From Chrysogorgia sp. JL179-B06 (lineage: Eukaryota > Cnidaria > Anthozoa > Scleralcyonacea > Chrysogorgiidae): a stretch of DNA of 64,000 nucleotides. The stretch spans positions 1,116,001-1,180,000 of the forward strand of contig JAYKKM010000226.1 in assembly GCA_035772405.1 (NCBI GenBank), in the 5' to 3' direction. Below, piece by piece: positions 11,191 through 18,452 of this stretch (its first letter is position 1; each line of letters starts with the position of its first letter). A program made the translations under genes and the position numbers. The notes below the pieces were generated by a model. The model was not told the origin of the DNA. It ran no database searches and was given only the letters and a program-made list of their open reading frames with translations.

Positions 11191-11768
11191 TGGCTTCTAT
11201 ATACACTACGCTTATTATTTTTCCTAAGCCACTCATTGTAATAAATATCGCCACTTTCACACCATCCCAGCTTTGGGTACACCACCCCAAACAAATTGTC
11301 GTCGAACTTATCTTTCACCTTCCCGTCTTTGAGGTCTAGCACCCTTTTGAGTGTCTCGAGTTGTCTTCTATGACACAACCTAATAATGTAGTATCCGTAT
11401 CTGCTGACATTTCTACCCTTTATCAAATTGCATGAGTGCAGCACATTGACAACTTTCAGGAAGTCCTCTTTTATCAACTCAAGGTGCTCACCCTTCACAA
11501 CGTTCCGTAGTCTCCTCCCCATCCACCAAGACCGTTTGTGAACGCTTTTTAGTCGCGTGAGTCTCATGTCACCATAACTCTGAATGTAACCCCACTCGAT
11601 GTCGCCACACTTTGGACACGCGTACCCACCGCGGTCAGTCATGTTTTTCACAACGTCACAATCCGAGCAGTGGTAAATTCTGAAGGTGCCTCCACACTTA
11701 ATTTGCATCTCATTCGCGATCTCGTCAATTGTCAAGCCATAACTCATCTGCCTCATAAGTTTGTCCAT
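11187..11768 (-). CDS. Zinc-ribbon protein, possible VLTF3-like late transcription factor
   Basis: The protein has 193 residues. Near residues 33-57 are two CxxC pairs (CSDC and CPKC), a zinc ribbon. It is followed by a basic helical region (VHKRSWWMGRRLRNVVKG) and then a C-terminal half with YGYYIIRLCHRRQLE and VVYPKLGW. The layout (N-terminal Cys4 ribbon, basic segment with a bulky aromatic pair, helical C-terminus) resembles VLTF3-type late gene transcription factors of nucleocytoplasmic large DNA viruses. That is inference from pattern only; a plain zinc-ribbon regulator is the alternative. Its TGA overlaps the polymerase ATG by sharing bases, so the two are probably expressed together. 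Confidence 0.6.
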   Translation of the reverse strand: MDKLMRQMSYGLTIDEIANEMQIKCGGTFRIYHCSDCDVVKNMTDRGGYACPKCGDIEWGYIQSYGDMRLTRLKSVHKRSWWMGRRLRNVVKGEHLELIKEDFLKVVNVLHSCNLIKGRNVSRYGYYIIRLCHRRQLETLKRVLDLKDGKVKDKFDDNLFGVVYPKLGWCESGDIYYNEWLRKNNKRSVYRSQ

Positions 11769-11792
11769 CGCTTATACTACTCCAACATTTTT

Positions 11793-12212
11793 TCACCGAA
11801 CTAGTACCCACACCGCTATTCCACTACCCAAACCTAGCGCGCTAACAAACAATAATTGGTAGTCCTTCATCTCCGCACTCGGTTGGTAGTAATCCGCAAT
11901 CTTCGGACTCTCAGTGAACACTCGACCGCTGTAGCGAATGGTCATTACGCTTCTAAGTTCTTCCAACGCGTGGTTTGTGTCATTGATGTCAGCATTAGCG
12001 TCAGAGAGCATTTGTCGTAAACGCTGGATCTTATCTTTCTTGGCGACCTCATTCTCATACCACACTTCTTTCGCACTGGCTAGCTGTTCCAACGCATGGT
12101 TGTGCCTTTTCATCTCAGCTTCATAGCCTGAATGATTAAACTTTGAAAACATAAAGCCAGCGCCTGCAAAAGCCACTGCATTAAAAATCCCTCCAGCCAC
12201 AACACTCACCAT
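11793..12212 (-). CDS. Two-transmembrane protein with central coiled coil
   Basis: A 139-residue protein of unknown function. A glycine/alanine-rich hydrophobic segment lies at about residues 3-22 and a second at about 117-138 (LLFVSALGLGSGIAVWVLV). Between them is a charged helical stretch with coiled-coil character and a repeated pattern: HNHALEQLASAK near residue 37 and TNHALEELRSVM near residue 79. It lies in the leftward block, 24 bp before the zinc-ribbon gene and just after the 69-residue membrane protein. It may be a virion membrane component, but no homologue is recognised. Confidence 0.7.
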   Translation of the reverse strand: MVSVVAGGIFNAVAFAGAGFMFSKFNHSGYEAEMKRHNHALEQLASAKEVWYENEVAKKDKIQRLRQMLSDANADINDTNHALEELRSVMTIRYSGRVFTESPKIADYYQPSAEMKDYQLLFVSALGLGSGIAVWVLVR

Positions 12213-12216
12213 TAAC

Positions 12217-12426
12217 TTACGTTGATTTGAATGGGTCTGTCGGTATCCACTTTTTCGATTGCACCCACTTTACTAGCAGCGTTCCTGCACCAACAGCTGC
12301 AGCGAGTTTCACTGTGCCTTTCACTGTCTCTGGTGTTCCCAGTGGTTCTCCCAAAGCTTTTTTCGAAATCATACTCACCACCACAGCACCAGTCGTAACA
12401 AGAAGCGCATCGTACAATTCGTTCAT
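12217..12426 (-). CDS. Small hydrophobic protein, 69 aa
   Basis: An ATG at 12426 opens a 69-residue frame with two hydrophobic stretches (about residues 7-22, ALLVTTGAVVVSMI, and 40-54, LAAAVGAGTLLVKWV) separated by GEPLGTPETVKGT. It ends four bases before the next ATG of the block. The compact spacing and natural composition support a real gene. An alternative frame on the same strand (to 12478) is arginine/cysteine-rich and looks like a shadow. Confidence 0.6.
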   Translation of the reverse strand: MNELYDALLVTTGAVVVSMISKKALGEPLGTPETVKGTVKLAAAVGAGTLLVKWVQSKKWIPTDPFKST

Positions 12427-12474
12427 GAGTTATTTTCGATCGATCGCAGCCATATACATTGTCGTGTGTTTTGT

Positions 12475-12822
12475 TCAAGAATCAAATGTGTCTAACGCTG
12501 GACGACGAGTTTTATGACTCTCTGACACACTAGCTGGTGCAGTACTCACAGGCGCTAATTGTGTCTCTTTTTCACTGCTAATTGTGTACCATAGCGAAGC
12601 AGCGGCAATGATAACACCAAGTGTTCCGACAATGTAACCATAGCTCCACTCACCACCCTGTTCTTCGTTGACTATCATTTCACGCATTTTCTTTTCTTTC
12701 GCAGCTTTCGATATCTCAGCCAACTTTTTACCAGCAGCGACGCGCTTTGGGTCCTTCACCTTAACACTTTTCACATCAGCCGTGATCTTCGCTTCGACAG
12801 CCGTCTGTGGGTCTTCAACCAT
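12475..12822 (-). CDS. Single-pass membrane protein, 115 aa
   Basis: The N-terminal half is lysine/alanine-rich and probably helical (VKVKDPKRVAAGKKLAEISK). One transmembrane segment follows at about residues 60-82 (YGYIVGTLGVIIAAASLWYT), and the tail is short and serine/threonine-rich. This is the first gene of the polymerase-proximal leftward block; the DNA upstream of it (12823-13072) has short direct repeats. Function unknown. Confidence 0.65.
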   Translation of the reverse strand: MVEDPQTAVEAKITADVKSVKVKDPKRVAAGKKLAEISKAAKEKKMREMIVNEEQGGEWSYGYIVGTLGVIIAAASLWYTISSEKETQLAPVSTAPASVSESHKTRRPALDTFDS

Positions 12823-13072
12823 CTAATACACTATCACGTGTTATCTTACTCACAGTTGACCTCACAGGTGTCTCACAGTTGACCTTACAGATGTCTCACA
12901 GTTCCAAACGAAGCGCGCCCAAATTTTTTCTGAGACTCTTGTATAATGACTTGCCTTCTGAGAGCTGGGTCACCACAGCATCGCGACATTTTTCAGACTG
13001 CCATAGCGCTTCGCGACGCGGACAGAGCTCGACGTCGAGGTCTCTAAGACTCTGATCAACAAGTTAATTAAA
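12823..13072. promoter_or_regulatory. Probable divergent promoter region with 23-24-bp direct repeats
   Basis: This gap separates the leftward membrane-protein gene from the rightward small frame and thymidine kinase. At about 12850-12903 the motif TCTCACAGTTGACCT or a close variant occurs three times at 23-24-bp spacing. Upstream of 13073 is the AT-rich run TTAATTAAA. Promoter activity is inferred from position only. Confidence 0.4.
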
Positions 13073-13321
13073 ATGGTCCCTCTATGGAGCTATTTAGCAT
13101 GCAAACACCTTGGATACGCAGGCTCTGACCACTTGGACAACCCTAGCGTCAATTCCGGTGTGTTGGTGTCCCAGCACCTTGAGGTATTGCTCGCGAGCCT
13201 TGTGTGGGAGCCGAAAAGGTCTGTTCTCAATGCGTGGCTGAGACTCGCTGAGAACTATGACGCTTATGTGTGTGAAGGATGTCAAGGTGTGTTTGAACAA
13301 ACCCACACGTCACTACACTAA
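13073..13321 (+). CDS. Possible 82-aa protein upstream of thymidine kinase
   Basis: The ATG sits in a good context (TTAAAATGG) and opens an 82-residue frame with a balanced composition, including a CEGC pair near the C-terminus. It ends at TAA 22 bases before the kinase ATG. A minus-strand frame (13094-13306) covers the same DNA, so the assignment is uncertain. No family is recognised. Confidence 0.35.
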   Translation: MVPLWSYLACKHLGYAGSDHLDNPSVNSGVLVSQHLEVLLASLVWEPKRSVLNAWLRLAENYDAYVCEGCQGVFEQTHTSLH

Positions 13322-13343
13322 AATTTCTCAGAGTATAGTGACC

Positions 13344-13910
13344 ATGAAGAAAGTTGGTAAACTAGAAATTGTGATTGGTCCCATGTTTGCAGGAAAAACG
13401 ACAGAGACTCTCCGCAGGTTAGTCGCGTTAAGTAAATCAGGGCTCAAAGTCCTTTACATGAACAACACAGGTGACACTAGACGAACTGACCACACGTTCT
13501 CCACACACCGTCAGACCATTGTTGTCGGATCAGACAGTTTACCTGCAAAGTTAATCACCAACCTTCCGAGTTCTTCCGAGATAGCTGATTACGACGTCAT
13601 CGGCATTGATGAGGGCCATTGGTACTCTGATCTACTCCTAGTTATTCGCGAATATGTCAAAGCTGGCGTTCACGTCATTATTTGTGGTCTCATATCAACG
13701 GAGCATTTAAAAAGACTTGGTGAGCTCGACACACTGTTCTCAGTAGCAGACGACATCACATTTCTAAAAGCGTACTGCGCCGTTTGCCGCGACACCGACA
13801 GAACAACTGTTGATGCACCATTCAATTGGAGATACAACCCAGGACCATCGTTTGTTGGTGGTGCTGAGCAATATCGTGCAGTGTGCAGACGTCACCACCC
13901 TTCCACATAA
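13344..13910 (+). CDS. TK: Thymidine kinase, type II (TK1-like)
   Basis: The 188-residue protein has the usual length of TK1-type enzymes, which phosphorylate thymidine with ATP in nucleotide salvage. The P-loop GPMFAGKTT lies at about residues 11-19, the Walker B-like DEGHW in the middle, and a structural zinc site near the C-terminus (CAVC, then CRRHH). I chose the ATG at 13344 because it is a few residues before the P-loop strand; an in-frame upstream start near 13257 would add 29 residues unlike the family. It stands alone in + orientation between two leftward groups, with an AATAAA at 14023. Thymidine kinase is common in large DNA viruses but unusual in Polintons, so acquisition from a virus or host is likely. 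Confidence 0.93.
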   Translation: MKKVGKLEIVIGPMFAGKTTETLRRLVALSKSGLKVLYMNNTGDTRRTDHTFSTHRQTIVVGSDSLPAKLITNLPSSSEIADYDVIGIDEGHWYSDLLLVIREYVKAGVHVIICGLISTEHLKRLGELDTLFSVADDITFLKAYCAVCRDTDRTTVDAPFNWRYNPGPSFVGGAEQYRAVCRRHHPST

Positions 13911-14022
13911 AATTAAAGGTGTTCTCAATACACCTCACTTTTTTAAATTTATACATTGGTCACATGAAGCGTCCAATGTCTCATAGAAACATTTTTTCAC
14001 ACAGTGGTCAGAAGGTTTGTGA

Positions 14023-14028
14023 AATAAA
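14023..14028 (+). terminator. Polyadenylation signal AATAAA after thymidine kinase
   Basis: AATAAA lies 113 bases after the kinase stop, in a gene-free AT-rich gap before the convergent BRO gene. Position fits a 3' end signal; use is inferred. Confidence 0.4.
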
Positions 14029-14153
14029 GAGAGAAAGTTTCACAGATATTTTATCAAGTTAAAAAACGTCTTTAAAAAATGCTAGAGCAGTTGTCACCTC
14101 AAGCGTCGTCTCAACAACAAGAACGAGTGCTAATTCGACTCATTACTCGCTGT

Positions 14154-14921
14154 CTAAAAAGTCTCTTTACAATAACGTCTCTCGTGGTTACTTAACGCTG
14201 ATTTATTTTTAAATTTACGAAAACACTGAGAACATTGAAACCCAACGTCAAAGAAATATTTTATTACTGCGGTAATAGCGTCGTCGTATGAGTCGCACAA
14301 CAATGTTAGATAACCAGCGGATTTGTATCTGAGCAGCAGAGAGTCTTGCTCTTCAGATGTCTTACCTGTGCCACCTGGGTTCTTGAACTCAATCACAAGC
14401 CCGCTATGCTGTCGGTTTGCATTGGCAATAATCAAGTCAGGTGTCCCACGTTGGTAACCTTTTTTCCACGAATTTATTCTTTTACTCGAAGTGTCTTGAT
14501 TCTCACCACAAGCGGCTATCAAAATAGCTTCTGGATAATATTTCCTAAGAAAACCAACAACTTTCGTATGAAGGTCGAACTCAGTGATCATTTTAAACTG
14601 ATTGTGTTTGAGACCGACGTCAGCTAAACCTTTTCTAACGCTTGGTAAGACTTCTGTGTGCACCCACCTTCCAAAGTGTTTCGCACGCTCCATTTTGCTC
14701 GAGAACACCAACGAGTAGACCCCAAGTTCGTTGATAAACGAGGCCTGTTCCATCTTCATTTTACAATCAGGTTCGACGTGGTCGTGCACTGCGTCTTTTG
14801 GTCGAGCGTAACCTAGAGCGCTCGCGACTTCTTTCGCTTTGAACCATATTTCACCGTTGTGATTAACCGTCGTGATTTGGTGACCATCGAAATCAAATAG
14901 TTGAAGTGCTATGGAAGTCAT
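14154..14921 (-). CDS. BRO-N domain fused to VRR-NUC-like nuclease and a zinc finger
   Basis: A 255-residue protein from the ATG at 14921. Residues ~1-100 form a BRO-N domain, a DNA-binding module common in viruses (FDFDGHQITTV, WFKAKEVASALGY, FGRWVHTEVLPSVRKG). Residues ~115-225 resemble a PD-(D/E)xK nuclease of VRR-NUC type: GTPDLII, IEFKNPGGTGKTSEEQ and GYLTLLCDSYDDA, with the Asp and the Glu-x-Lys in the expected order. Residues ~230-252 form a C2H2/C2HC-like finger (CSQCFRKFKNKSALSNHERR). The nuclease and finger assignments are pattern-based. The gene is convergent with thymidine kinase and follows the capsid block. It might process DNA ends or replication intermediates; that is inference. 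Confidence 0.85.
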   Translation of the reverse strand: MTSIALQLFDFDGHQITTVNHNGEIWFKAKEVASALGYARPKDAVHDHVEPDCKMKMEQASFINELGVYSLVFSSKMERAKHFGRWVHTEVLPSVRKGLADVGLKHNQFKMITEFDLHTKVVGFLRKYYPEAILIAACGENQDTSSKRINSWKKGYQRGTPDLIIANANRQHSGLVIEFKNPGGTGKTSEEQDSLLLRYKSAGYLTLLCDSYDDAITAVIKYFFDVGFQCSQCFRKFKNKSALSNHERRYCKETF

Positions 14922-14948
14922 CGCTATATAGTCCTCCACGAGAAAAAA

Positions 14949-15089
14949 CTACTCGATGTGGGCGTTAGGTTTTTTATAGATCTGGTTTGTTGTGTACCAA
15001 CGCATCAGATGTGTTTTATTAGTCTTCGGTTTGCTACGTCGTCTGAAAAAGTTTCTAATGTTACGAATCAGCTTTCTAAGCCAACCCAT
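14949..15089 (-). CDS. Small very basic protein, 46 aa
   Basis: The ATG at 15089 follows the stop of the preceding gene by six bases and opens a 46-residue frame ending at TAG (14949-14951). The N-terminal half is MGWLRKLIRNIRNFFRRRSK: an amphipathic, arginine-rich segment. It could be a DNA-condensing or membrane-active virion peptide, analogous in size to adenoviral core peptides; no homology can be claimed. The tight spacing within the leftward block supports it as a real gene. Confidence 0.5.
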   Translation of the reverse strand: MGWLRKLIRNIRNFFRRRSKPKTNKTHLMRWYTTNQIYKKPNAHIE

Positions 15090-15095
15090 TTTAAC

Positions 15096-15302
15096 TTAGG
15101 TCACGTCTCCTACCACTCCCACAGTGTCTGACTCTGGTAACATAATAGGTTTGCCGTAAGTCTTTTTAGACCTCATACCAATCTCAGCGTGGAGCTCGAG
15201 AGTAACGTCACCGCGGCCAAATGATCCACCAGCTTTGAACATGTGGTCAGTCGTTTTATTTATCTTATATATTTCATGGGGTCTCGAAATACATGCTCCC
15301 AT
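15096..15302 (-). CDS. Small protein with N-myristoylation motif, 68 aa
   Basis: The protein begins MGACISRP, which fits the N-myristoylation consensus (Gly2, Ser6) and adds a Cys that could be palmitoylated, so membrane attachment is likely. The rest is soluble, with a glycine-rich KAGGSFGRGDVTLELHAE stretch. Its ATG directly follows the fibre-like gene's TAA (TAAATG). Function unknown; a capsid- or membrane-associated role is inferred from context. Confidence 0.6.
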   Translation of the reverse strand: MGACISRPHEIYKINKTTDHMFKAGGSFGRGDVTLELHAEIGMRSKKTYGKPIMLPESDTVGVVGDVT

Positions 15303-16250
15303 TTACTTTATACCATATTCCTTCATCATTTCTCCGCCCATGATTATGATGTCTCGGTTCGTCATGTAGCCACTCACAATTTTCACACCGTAGAATTCTA
15401 TCAATGATGGGTATGCATAAGGTGCGAGTGGTATTCTTGATCGATGTATTCCAAAAATTGTTCCATAGGGTGTGCCTATTTTTTTCATATTTGCTATGAA
15501 GTCTGAATCGGTTGACTTGATGTTGTTGACTCTGACATGTGAATTGCTCATTTGCCAGTGTACTGATATCATATGCATTTTACTTATGTCAACGCCACTT
15601 GGAATAGTGCATATGCTCTCCATTGCTGGGATGCTACCACCATACGCGAGTCCATTAGTCATACCAGTCTTGTACCCTATGAACTTATCCCACTGACCGT
15701 CGTCGTTTGATATAATTGTCTCCCAATTTGACCCCGTGGCGCGAGTAGGTAGCCGCACTACGACAAAAATGGAGAGATCACACCATTGCATACTCGGACA
15801 GTTAAAATGAAGACCTGACTCAAGTGGGAGTGGTGTTAACACAGGGGACAGAAAACTATGGCTTACACTGCTGATGCCAACAATAGGACCATAAGTTGGG
15901 TTGTTTTGCACTAACTTGCTTGTTTCACCAATGGCTTTCACTTTGTTTGAACCATTGGTGTGAAATTCCACGTTTTTCAAGGCGTGTGTGCTAACGTTGA
16001 AGTCGAGCACAACATTATAGGACTGACTCTTGAGGAAACCTGATAGTAGTTGCTCTAGAGTTCTTTTATTGGTAGCATCTGAGTCATCGACTGGGTCTGC
16101 TACGTTTTTTATCGCTGAGCCTTGCATGTCTATTAGCCCCATCCTTCCACCGGTCACACTTAACTTGGGATCTTCGTCCAGATGTCTTTTCGTTCTCTTT
16201 AGTATTTTATCGTGAGGGTCGTCAGACTCATACCCGTAGTTTAGACTCAT
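15303..16250 (-). CDS. Fibre-like protein with lectin/laminin-G-like C-terminus
   Basis: A 315-residue protein. Near residues 33-65 it has a shaft-like segment (GGRMGLIDMQGSAIKNVADP, then DDSDATNKRTLEQLL), the pattern found at the start of many phage and viral fibres (short 'G..I.NV..P....DA.NK' unit). The C-terminal two thirds read like a concanavalin A-like/laminin-G sandwich: FNCPSMQWCDLSIFVVVRLP, DDGQWDKFIGYKTG and MISVHWQMSNSHVRVN. A receptor-binding spike is the likely role. The gene lies between a leftward structural gene and the myristoylated small protein. Confidence 0.65.
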   Translation of the reverse strand: MSLNYGYESDDPHDKILKRTKRHLDEDPKLSVTGGRMGLIDMQGSAIKNVADPVDDSDATNKRTLEQLLSGFLKSQSYNVVLDFNVSTHALKNVEFHTNGSNKVKAIGETSKLVQNNPTYGPIVGISSVSHSFLSPVLTPLPLESGLHFNCPSMQWCDLSIFVVVRLPTRATGSNWETIISNDDGQWDKFIGYKTGMTNGLAYGGSIPAMESICTIPSGVDISKMHMISVHWQMSNSHVRVNNIKSTDSDFIANMKKIGTPYGTIFGIHRSRIPLAPYAYPSLIEFYGVKIVSGYMTNRDIIIMGGEMMKEYGIK

Positions 16251-16252
16251 TA

Positions 16253-17724
16253 CTACCTGAAGGTGTATTTGGTTAGTAGATAGCCAGAGACTGCTGAGAA
16301 CCCCAACACTATCGCCAATGTTGTCGTGTCTGACTTACTTGTGGTGGTGGCCACTGTTTTTTTCACGGGAAGTGGTGTCACATTTTCTTGGTAAACTTTT
16401 TTAGCCACAAGATTCTCTTGGTGAACTTTTCTAGCCGCAAGATTCGTTGGCGCCACTAAGTTAGTCACCACATTTTCTTGGTGGACTTTTTTAGCTGCAA
16501 TTGTTGGTGTTGTTGCATTCAAGCGAGTGTTCACTCCAAATTTCATGGACTCTGTAGCAATCTTTAATAAGTTGTTGTACCCAGCGATTTTATTCTTGAG
16601 TATCACCACATTACTTGGCATTAACCATGTACTTGGCGACACTGCGAGATTCTGGACAACGTTGGTGTCTCTAATCGATTTGTTCATGTTGAGAATCCAT
16701 GTCGATACGTCGTAGTTGATAACACTGTCAGAAAACAACTTGCGGAATTCTTGTTGGGTCTCTAAACTTCCTGCAGAACCACCAACGACTGATACACGTG
16801 TTCTCGCTTGCGCACCAAGTGTGGAGTACACAAAGGCTTCTATGCTTTGATTTAGATATTGCAGCCCAATGTTGGTGAAACCGTCTGACAATCGCGCGAC
16901 GTATCGTTTATAATCGTTCTGAACGTCGTTGAGTGTGTAGACTCTGGATTCGCCTAAAGTGCCATCGCTCAGGACTTTATTCTGGTAGTAATGTTTTCTG
17001 GGGATTTTGGAAATCTTACCATACAATTCGGAAGCGTTAAATTCTCTACTTATTGATTTCATGGTCTCACCACCTTCCATTCTTCTGAGAAGTCTCCTAA
17101 TGGTGAAGTACACATGAAATCTCATCACACTTGTGACCACAGGGTGAACTTCTTGTGACACTGATAAATGTTGCAGTGAGACTCCACAACAGAAACTTGC
17201 ACAATACGTCGCAAACACAACACGATAGTAAGATTCGCTGTCATCCCACTCTGATTTTGTCTTTGACGTGGTGATTTGTAAGACTGGTAGCTTTGACATG
17301 AAGTAGCTATTTTGGTTAACAAAGACTTTAAAGTTATTCACTGGATAATTTAACACATTTTCCGTTGGATAACCATCCCAAAGCCCCCAGTGGTTCTTAT
17401 GACCTTTTGGTAGTGGTTGGATAGTTCCACCACCTTGCCATATTATTGGGAACTTACTATTGCGTAGCCACTTCCACATGTTTTTATCATTTTTGAAAGT
17501 TGCGCTGGTTATGTCTGTGCTGAGGATGTCATTGTTTCTGAAATATATGTCGACACCTAGGATCTTACCATCTTGCGAAATATTTGGATAGAACTCGAAT
17601 TTGCTTAAAGTAGCGTGGGGGTACTTTTGATGAGGTCTGCCTTTGCGTCGTGTGTAGCCTTCGATGTGTTCGCCATCGCACGTTTGTAGTACTTCCCATA
17701 GTAGTTATGAAGGGCTTTCTGCAT
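16253..17724 (-). pseudogene. Polinton structural protein with C-terminal membrane anchor, frame-broken near 17683
   Basis: The continuous frame 17479-16253 (408 residues, beginning MWKWLRNSKF) is only the 3' part. The same frame stays open and protein-like upstream to about 17715 (for example KFEFYPNISQDGKILGVDIY) but has no ATG. The likely start is the ATG at 17724 in another frame (MQKALHNYYGKYYK). The two frames would meet at a short T-run at 17683-17685 (A-run on the coding strand), so a one-base indel or sequencing error there is suspected. The C-terminal region repeats KKVHQEN / RKVHQEN / KKVYQEN and ends with a transmembrane segment (TLAIVLGFSAVSGYLLT). A virion protein is likely; it is divergent from the penton gene across a 21-bp gap. 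Confidence 0.65.
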
Positions 17725-17745
17725 ATAATATACCGTATGTTATAC
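17725..17745. promoter_or_regulatory. Compact divergent start region with TATA-like bases
   Basis: Only 21 bp (ATAATATACCGTATGTTATA and one more base) separate the two divergent start codons at 17724 and 17746. The AT-rich, TATA-like content suggests a shared core promoter, though real transcription starts would then lie very near or within coding sequence. Inference from position. Confidence 0.35.
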
Positions 17746-18447
17746 ATGACGCGAAAGTTGACGGTATTCATTGAAGGTGAAGAAAAAGTTGTGTCCTTTG
17801 ACAACGCGATGATGGTCATACACGATGACCCATGCATTGTGGTCAAGACAGCCACTGTGTTTTGGGACTACCATAACACAACAAATGACGACAGCATTCA
17901 GGTCTTCACGCTGGATAGCTCTAGGGTCGGCTCTTTTAAAAAGATTAAAGTGGGTGAAGGGTACTTTAGCTTCGACGCATTGGTCAAAGTCTTGAAACAT
18001 GAGTCTAACGAGCGTAAGGTGGATCTTGAGATAGAGAAACTAGTGCCCACGAGCAAATGTAGGGTCAAGGTTAGTAGCTCAGCCATGTTAGACACTCTTG
18101 GGCCTTTACTAGGTTTCGCGAGGGGTGAGGTGATTCAGAATGACTTACAGTGGCACACTAGCCCAAACGAGGTCGACATGTATAGAGGTCTGAAGTACAT
18201 AGAAGTTTCGTGTGACATCGTCGAGACGGAGAGCAACGTGGGTATTGATGGGAAGCGTAGCAATGTGATCACAACGTTGCCAATACCCACTGAACAGTCT
18301 TTGAAAGGGTCGGTGCAACGTCATGTGGACATTGAGTCAAAGGTGAGTATTAAAAAAGGTGTTTACTCAAGTATGACATTTCGCGTCAAACCAAATAACG
18401 ACAATCTCAAAATTGGCGCGGTGCTATTGGAACTGTATATTGTGTGA
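17746..18447 (+). CDS. Penton-like minor capsid protein
   Basis: A 233-residue protein, beta-rich throughout, in the position where Polintons carry the single-jelly-roll penton (minor capsid) protein that closes capsid vertices. The C-terminal part has the typical alternating pattern: GLKYIEVSCDIVETESNVGI, then VITTLPIPTEQSLKGSV and KPNNDNLKIGAVLLELYI. I start at the ATG at 17746; an ATG three codons upstream (17737) is possible, and further extension would overlap the divergent gene. The integrase ATG follows the stop by five bases. Assignment rests on size, fold pattern and context. Confidence 0.75.
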   Translation: MTRKLTVFIEGEEKVVSFDNAMMVIHDDPCIVVKTATVFWDYHNTTNDDSIQVFTLDSSRVGSFKKIKVGEGYFSFDALVKVLKHESNERKVDLEIEKLVPTSKCRVKVSSSAMLDTLGPLLGFARGEVIQNDLQWHTSPNEVDMYRGLKYIEVSCDIVETESNVGIDGKRSNVITTLPIPTEQSLKGSVQRHVDIESKVSIKKGVYSSMTFRVKPNNDNLKIGAVLLELYIV

Positions 18448-18452
18448 ATTAT

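Noticed and set aside
12212..12478. 88-residue Cys/Arg/His-rich minus-strand frame
   Set aside because: Overlaps the better-formed 69-residue membrane protein in another frame and has the composition of a shadow.
17565..17855. 96-residue minus-strand frame over the divergent start region
   Set aside because: Spans the start of the penton gene in antisense and reads between two better frames of the structural gene.
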